A DNA stretch of 9,996 nucleotides from DASUBV01 sp035763085. Lineage in GTDB: Bacteria > Actinomycetota > Actinomycetes > Streptosporangiales > Streptosporangiaceae. A model generated the notes under the pieces. That model was not told the DNA's origin, made no database searches, and saw only the letters and a list, made by a program, of their open reading frames with translations. A program made the position numbers and the translations under genes. The stretch is taken from the NCBI GenBank assembly GCA_035763085.1, contig DASUBV010000357.1, forward strand, positions 1 to 9,996, given 5' to 3'. Shown here one piece after another: positions 6,249-9,996 of the stretch; the first letter of the stretch is position 1; every line of letters begins with the position of its first letter.

Positions 6249-7211
6249 GTGTCCCTGTTCTGGCGGATCTGCCTGCTTAATGCGGCGGTGCTCGTCGCGG
6301 CGACGGTGCTGCTGCTGTTCGGGCCCGTCACGGTCTCCGCGCCCATCCGCCTGACCGAGGCCCTGATCCTGGTCGGCGGGCTGGCCGTCCTGCTGCTCGC
6401 CAACGCCATCCTGCTGCGGGTCGGCCTCGCCCCGCTGGACCGGCTGGTCCGGGTGATGACCACCACCGACCTGCTGCGCCCCGGGCCGCGGCTGCCGGTG
6501 GCCGGCCACGCCGGCATCGCCAGCCTCATCACCACCTTCAACGCCATGCTGGACCGCCTGGAAGCCGAGCGCAGCGACAGCAGCGCCCGGGCCCTGTCAG
6601 CGCAGGAGGCCGAGCGCCGCCGGATCGCCCAGGAACTGCACGACGAGGTCGGCCAGACCTTCACCGCGGTGCTGCTGGAGCTCAAGCGGGCGGCCGATCA
6701 CTCGCCGCCCGGCGTCCGTGAGGAAGTGCTCCAGGCTCAGGAGGCGACCCGCCAGGGACTGGATGAGATCCGGCGGATCGCCCGGCGGCTGCGGCCCGGC
6801 GTCCTGGAAGAGCTCGGGCTGGTCAGCGCGCTGCGCGAGCTGGCCTCGGAGATCCCGGCCCGCTCTGGCCTGGCCGTGCGGCACCGGTTCGACCACGACC
6901 TGAGCCGGCTCGACCCGGAGGCCGAGCTGGTGGTCTACCGGGTCGCGCAGGAGAGCATCACCAACACCGTCCGCCATGCCGGCGCCGCGCACCTGGAGTT
7001 CGCCCTGACGGCCAGCCCGGGCGGCGTGGACCTGTGCGTCCGCGACGACGGCCGCGGCATCGGCCCGGCCGGGGAGGGTGCCGGGATCCGCGGCATGCGG
7101 GAGCGGGCGCTGCTCATCGGCGCGGACCTGTGCCTCGGCCCGGGCCCGGGCGGCGGGACTGAGGTGCGGCTGCGCGTGCCGGCCCGCGCCGGGAGGAGCG
7201 AGGGTGACTGA
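6249..7211 (+). CDS. NarL-family sensor histidine kinase (HisKA_3), two TM helices, minimal sensor
   Basis: A 320-residue membrane kinase. TM1 (about 5-28) and TM2 (about 38-58) are separated by only about 10 residues, so there is no extracytoplasmic sensor domain. A HAMP-like linker spans about 56-110, followed by a dimerisation helix with the phospho-acceptor His131 in RRIAQELHDEVGQ. The ATP-binding domain shows an N box (QESITNTVRHAGA, 234-246), a G1 box (VRDDGRGIG, 264-272) and a G2 region (GIRGMRERA, 279-287). HPK7-type kinases of this kind phosphorylate LuxR-type regulators, here the next gene, which starts 8 nt before this one stops. The input is likely sensed in the membrane or through a partner protein, as in intramembrane-sensing kinases; the NfeD/SPFH pair downstream is the natural candidate (inference). 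Confidence 0.93.
   Translation: MSLFWRICLLNAAVLVAATVLLLFGPVTVSAPIRLTEALILVGGLAVLLLANAILLRVGLAPLDRLVRVMTTTDLLRPGPRLPVAGHAGIASLITTFNAMLDRLEAERSDSSARALSAQEAERRRIAQELHDEVGQTFTAVLLELKRAADHSPPGVREEVLQAQEATRQGLDEIRRIARRLRPGVLEELGLVSALRELASEIPARSGLAVRHRFDHDLSRLDPEAELVVYRVAQESITNTVRHAGAAHLEFALTASPGGVDLCVRDDGRGIGPAGEGAGIRGMRERALLIGADLCLGPGPGGGTEVRLRVPARAGRSEGD
7191..7197 (+). promoter_or_regulatory. Ribosome binding site of the response regulator
   Basis: GGGAGGA inside the end of the kinase gene lies 6 nt before GTG 7204. It selects this start over longer in-frame readings that run back into kinase coding sequence. Confidence 0.65.
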
Positions 7212-7863
7212 GCAGCGCGAGACCAGGGTCCTGCTGGCCGACGATCATGCCCTCGTCCGGCGCGGCGTGCGGCTGATCCTCGACGGCGAGCCGGGCCTGA
7301 CGGTCGTGGCCGAGGCGAGCGATGGTGCCGAGGCCATCGAGCTGGCCCGCGCCAGCCGGCCGGACCTGGCGATCCTCGACATTGCCATGCCGCGGATGAC
7401 CGGCCTGCAGGCCGCGCGGGAGCTGTCCCGCCTGCAGCCGGGCCTGCGCCTGCTCATCCTGACCATGTACGACAACGAGCAGTACTTCTTCGAGGCACTG
7501 AAGGCGGGCGCGTCGGGGTACGTGCTCAAGTCGGTGGCCGACCGGGACCTGGTCGAGGCCTGCCGGGCGGCCATGCGCGGCGAGCCGTTCCTGTACCCCG
7601 GCGCGGTCAGCGCGCTCATCCGCAACTACCTGGACCGCGCCCGTGACGGCCAGGAACTCCCGGAGCGGGCCATCACCGACCGCGAGGAGGAGATCCTCAA
7701 GCTGGTGGCCGAGGGGCACTCGTCCAAGGAGATCGCCGCCATCCTGGTCATCAGCGCCAAGACCGTCGAGCGCCACCGCGCCAACCTGCTGAGCAAGCTC
7801 GGGCTCCGGGACCGGCTGGAGCTCACCCGGTACGCGATCCGGGCCGGCCTGATCGAGCCATGA
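7204..7863 (+). CDS. NarL/FixJ-family response regulator with LuxR-type HTH
   Basis: A 219-residue two-domain regulator. The receiver domain (about 7-122) has the acidic pair Asp13/Asp14 (LLADDHALVRRG), phospho-acceptor Asp59 (LAILDIAMPRMTG), the switch Thr87 (ILTMYD) and Lys109 (GYVLKS), so all phosphotransfer residues are present. The LuxR-type HTH occupies about 155-216 (ITDREEEILKLVAEGHSSKE, then SAKTVERHRANLLSKLGLRD). It should be phosphorylated by the overlapping upstream kinase and bind DNA as a dimer; the divergent region at 5886-6248 is the obvious local target. Start GTG 7204 overlaps the kinase by 8 nt. Its stop overlaps the NfeD gene as ATGA. Confidence 0.95.
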   Translation: MTEQRETRVLLADDHALVRRGVRLILDGEPGLTVVAEASDGAEAIELARASRPDLAILDIAMPRMTGLQAARELSRLQPGLRLLILTMYDNEQYFFEALKAGASGYVLKSVADRDLVEACRAAMRGEPFLYPGAVSALIRNYLDRARDGQELPERAITDREEEILKLVAEGHSSKEIAAILVISAKTVERHRANLLSKLGLRDRLELTRYAIRAGLIEP

Positions 7864-8330
7864 CCTGGGCGCAGATGGCTGAGTGGCTGATCTGGCTGAT
7901 CCTCGCCGCCGCCCTGGGCCTCGCCGAGATCTTCACCCTGACCGCGGCGCTCGGCATGCTGGCCGTGGCGGCGCTGGCCACCGCGGGCCTGGCCGCGGCC
8001 GGCCTGCCGCTGCCGGCCCAGCTGACCGCCTTCACCGTCATCGCCGCGGCGGGCGTCGCGCTCAGCCGCCGGGTCGCCCGGCGGCGCGCCCGCCGCCCGC
8101 CGCGGGGCCGGTTCGGGGTGGACGCGCTGATCGGCAGCCGCGCGCTGGTCACCCGCGAGGTGACCGGGCTGGGCGGCCGGGTCCGCATCGGCGGCGAGGA
8201 GTGGAGCGCCCGGGCCTACGACGAGAGCCAGGTGATCCCGGCCGGCGCGAAGGTCGATGTCATGGAGATCGCCGGCAGCACCGCTGTTGTCTATCCGGGG
8301 GAGGAACCATGGAAGTCTCTGCAGCCGTGA
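7860..8330 (+). CDS. NfeD-family membrane protein with C-terminal OB-fold domain
   Basis: A 156-residue short-form NfeD protein. Hydrophobic helices are visible at about 6-30 (AEWLIWLILAAALGLAEIF), 29-48 and 52-68, followed by a basic stretch RRVARRRARRPPRGR on the presumed cytosolic side. A small beta-rich NfeD C-terminal domain spans about 85-148 (DALIGSRALVTREVTG, GRVRIGGEEWSARA, GAKVDVMEIAGSTAVVYP). There is no N-terminal ClpP-like protease domain, so it belongs to the short class that partners SPFH proteins, as YuaF does with flotillin in Bacillus. It starts in a 4-bp ATGA overlap with the response regulator and overlaps the SPFH gene by 22 nt, so the set should be translated together. 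Confidence 0.92.
   Translation: MTWAQMAEWLIWLILAAALGLAEIFTLTAALGMLAVAALATAGLAAAGLPLPAQLTAFTVIAAAGVALSRRVARRRARRPPRGRFGVDALIGSRALVTREVTGLGGRVRIGGEEWSARAYDESQVIPAGAKVDVMEIAGSTAVVYPGEEPWKSLQP
8297..8304 (+). promoter_or_regulatory. Ribosome binding site of the SPFH gene
   Basis: GGGGGAGG lies inside the 3' end of the NfeD gene, 4 nt before ATG 8309. It fixes the SPFH start and excludes the longer upstream reading of the same frame. Confidence 0.7.
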
Positions 8331-9319
8331 TCGCCGGGCTGGTGATCGCCGTGCTCGCGGTCGTCATCGTGCTGCGCGCCGTGCGCATCGTGCCGCAGGC
8401 GCGCGCCCGCAACATCGAGCGGCTCGGCCGCTATCACCGGACGCTGCGGCCCGGCCTGAACTTCGTCATCCCGTTCGTCGACCGCGTCTATCCCGCCATC
8501 GACCTGCGCGAGCAGGTCGTCTCGTTCCGGCCGCAGCCGGTCATCACCGAGGACAACCTGGTCGTGGAAATCGACACCGTGCTCTACTTCCAGGTCACCG
8601 AGCCCCGCGCGGCGGCCTACGAGATCGCCAGCTACCTGCAGGCCGTCGAGCAGCTCACCGTCACCACGCTGCGCAACGTCGTCGGCTCCATGGACCTGGA
8701 GCGCACGCTCACCTCGCGGGACACCATTAACAGCCAGCTGCGCGGCGTCCTGGACGACGCCACCGGCAAGTGGGGGCTGCGCGTCAACCGGGTCGAGATC
8801 AAGGCGATCGACCCGCCGATGACCATCAAGGACGCGATGGAGAAGCAGATGCGCGCCGAGCGGGCCAAGCGCGCCGCCATCCTCGAGGCCGAGGGGCAGC
8901 GCCAGTCTCAGATCCTGCGCGCCGAGGGCGACAAGCAGTCCACGGTACTGCGCGCCGAGGGGAACCGGACCGCGCGGGTCTTCGAGGCCGAGGGCCGGTC
9001 CCGGGCCATCGACCAGGTCTTCCAGGCGGTGCACCGCAACGACCCCGATCCCGGCCTGCTGGCCTATGAGTACCTGCAGACCCTGCCGCAGCTCGCCCAG
9101 GGTGCCGGCAGCTCGTTCTTCGTCATTCCCGGCGAGGTCACTGCGGCGCTGCACGGCGTCTCCCGTGCCTTCGGCGAGGCCCAGCCCCGGTCGCCGGCCA
9201 CCCGCGATGAGGTGGCCGCCGTGCCCGACCAGCGGGCTGCCAGGGACGCGGAACGCGCGGCCAGCGATGCCGTCCGCGCCGCCAGCGACGCCGCCGGCGC
9301 GGTCGTCGCCCGGCCCTAG
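8309..9319 (+). CDS. SPFH/Band 7 (stomatin/slipin-like) membrane scaffold protein
   Basis: A 336-residue SPFH protein. One N-terminal hydrophobic helix (about 5-23) anchors it. The Band 7 domain spans about 24-185, with the typical IVPQARARNIERLGRYHRTL, LRPGLNFVIPFVDRV, DLREQVVSF and VTTLRNVVGSMDLERTLTSRD. An Ala/Glu coiled coil at about 175-235 contains four consecutive 11-residue repeats of pattern [IV][LF]xAEGxxxxx (191-234). A second conserved region (SSFFVIPGEVTAALHG) lies at 268-283, followed by an Ala/Asp/Arg-rich tail (about 300-336). Members form large ring or cage oligomers that organise membrane microdomains and bind membrane proteases, usually with an NfeD partner. Here the NfeD gene overlaps directly upstream. 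Last gene of the kinase operon. Confidence 0.95.
   Translation: MEVSAAVIAGLVIAVLAVVIVLRAVRIVPQARARNIERLGRYHRTLRPGLNFVIPFVDRVYPAIDLREQVVSFRPQPVITEDNLVVEIDTVLYFQVTEPRAAAYEIASYLQAVEQLTVTTLRNVVGSMDLERTLTSRDTINSQLRGVLDDATGKWGLRVNRVEIKAIDPPMTIKDAMEKQMRAERAKRAAILEAEGQRQSQILRAEGDKQSTVLRAEGNRTARVFEAEGRSRAIDQVFQAVHRNDPDPGLLAYEYLQTLPQLAQGAGSSFFVIPGEVTAALHGVSRAFGEAQPRSPATRDEVAAVPDQRAARDAERAASDAVRAASDAAGAVVARP
8879..9010 (+). repeat. Four in-frame 33-bp units encoding hendecad repeats
   Basis: Units encode ILEAEGQRQSQ, ILRAEGDKQST, VLRAEGNRTAR and VFEAEGRSRAI. The 11-residue period predicts a near-straight coiled coil. The DNA copies are degenerate, so this is protein-level repetition rather than a recent tandem duplication. 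Confidence 0.85.
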
Positions 9320-9336
9320 GACAGCAGCGTCAGTTC

Positions 9337-9361
9337 GTGACCCCCGGCGTCACCTGGGTGA
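9337..9361. terminator. Overlapping short hairpins between convergent genes
   Basis: GTGAC (9337-9341) pairs with GTCAC (9349-9353), or TCACC (9350-9354) with GGTGA (9357-9361). These are mutually exclusive 5-bp stems in the 79-bp gap between the convergent SPFH and ASCH genes. No U-tract; weak terminator candidate. Confidence 0.25.
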
Positions 9362-9398
9362 ATGGTGCGGCTGCCGCGTGATCATGCGAGTTGCCCGA

Positions 9399-9812
9399 CT
9401 AGCGCGTCCCTGCCAGCCGGAAGCGCTGGGCCAGCACCGCGGTCTGGTCATCGACAGTGAACCCGGGCTCGCCCAGGACTTCACGCATCTCAGCGCTGTG
9501 CCAGTACTCTTCATGCGCGGCCCGCCACTGCGCCACTGACTCGTCGTCATCATCCAGGACATGGCGCAGGTCGATCTCGCCCGCCCTGACTACTCGCACC
9601 TCGGTCAGCTCGATCACCGCGGCCGGCCGGCCGCCGGAGTCGACCACGGCGAATCGCTGGCCAGCTTCCGGATACGGCCTGCCTGCTCGCTCGTACTCCA
9701 GCGCCAGTCCGGTGGTTGTCGTCTTGGTGCCGGCCAGGATCGCAGCGACCACCTGGTCCCGCACCGGCCCGGGATCGGCGAACTCCAGCCGCGGCAGATC
9801 ATCAAGGTTCAC
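9399..9812 (-). CDS. ASCH-domain protein
   Basis: A 137-residue protein filled by one ASCH domain, a PUA-like beta-barrel fold linked to RNA binding. In E. coli YqfB the domain has amidohydrolase activity. Visible conserved parts are FADPGPVRDQVVAAILAGTK, TTTTGLALEYERAG near the N-terminus, GQRFAVVDSGGRPAAVIELT in the core, and QWRAAHEEYWHSAEMREVLG with FTVDDQTAVLAQRFRL at the end. GTG 9812 is chosen because the family normally begins just before LPRLEF and because TAGCCT lies 7 nt upstream, a leaderless-type -10. An in-frame ATG at 9848 would add 12 residues and has no SD. It faces the SPFH operon and is probably a separate housekeeping-type gene. RNA or nucleoside substrate unknown. Confidence 0.88.
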   Translation of the reverse strand: MNLDDLPRLEFADPGPVRDQVVAAILAGTKTTTTGLALEYERAGRPYPEAGQRFAVVDSGGRPAAVIELTEVRVVRAGEIDLRHVLDDDDESVAQWRAAHEEYWHSAEMREVLGEPGFTVDDQTAVLAQRFRLAGTR

Positions 9813-9819
9813 GGCCTCG

Positions 9820-9825
9820 AGGCTA
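9820..9825 (-). promoter_or_regulatory. Candidate -10 box of the ASCH gene
   Basis: TAGCCT fits TANNNT and ends 7 nt before GTG 9812, placing the transcript start at the start codon. No clear -35 is seen. The flank 9849-9996 holds no convincing gene. Confidence 0.35.
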
Positions 9826-9996
9826 CGCAGAACCAGGGCCGCGAGCATTCGCTTTATCGCCCGCCCGGCCGGCGCCCGCCGCCATCAGCTGCTACGCACC
9901 GCAAGGAACGCAGCGCGGCCGGTCATGGTCCCTTCGATCAGCCGCCATCACCCCGCTGCCCCGGACGCATCCGCTGCCTCCCGTCAGCGCGCCCGG

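Noticed and set aside
6104..6282. Short plus-strand frame in the kinase-operon leader
   Set aside because: No SD, Arg/Gly/Cys-rich composition, and it runs into the kinase gene in another frame.
9885..9970. Two tiny minus-strand ORFs (10 and 13 codons) with SD-like GGGAGG and AAGGGA upstream of the ASCH gene
   Set aside because: Too short to judge, no recognisable leader-peptide pattern such as runs of one amino acid codon, and SD-like strings are common in this GC-rich DNA.

Overview
The window comes from a high-GC Actinomycetota chromosome. Third codon positions are almost all G or C, and GTG starts are frequent. Several first genes have a TANNNT -10 hexamer 7-8 nt before the start codon, the leaderless layout common in this phylum. 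Gene content also fits: a DHA2-type MFS exporter with a divergent MerR regulator, a Uma2-type protein, a NarL-type two-component system and an ASCH-domain protein. I cannot name a genus. No rRNA, tRNA, CRISPR array, transposase or phage gene was seen.

Left block (1-2987). A MerR-family regulator (2505-2987, +) is divergent from a 14-TM DHA2 drug-exporter gene (992-2479, -). Only 25 bp separate the start codons. On the exporter's strand an alpha/beta hydrolase follows (37-885, -), with a strong inverted repeat at the exporter stop codon. This looks like an inducible efflux/detoxification cassette. Both directions of the divergent region have candidate promoters with the 19-bp spacer typical of MerR control.

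Middle block (2988-6248). A Uma2-family gene (3126-3775, -) is broken by a -1 frameshift that one extra C in the 3436-3439 C-run would repair. Next is a two-gene operon on the minus strand: a tandem-CBS protein (5311-5769) followed 2 bp later by an ArsB/NhaD-type ion permease (4025-5308). A 480-bp divergent control region lies upstream. It holds a 16-bp-arm inverted repeat, a short SD-preceded leader ORF and a candidate promoter for the next operon.

Right block (6249-9319, +). Four tightly overlapping genes form one operon: a NarL-family histidine kinase with no extracytoplasmic sensor domain, its LuxR-type response regulator, an NfeD-family membrane protein and an SPFH/stomatin-like protein. 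NfeD-SPFH pairing is well known from membrane microdomain systems. Its co-translation with a sensor-poor two-component system suggests an envelope or membrane-stress module and is the most interesting hypothesis here. A convergent ASCH-domain gene (9399-9812, -) closes the window; 9849-9996 holds no convincing gene.
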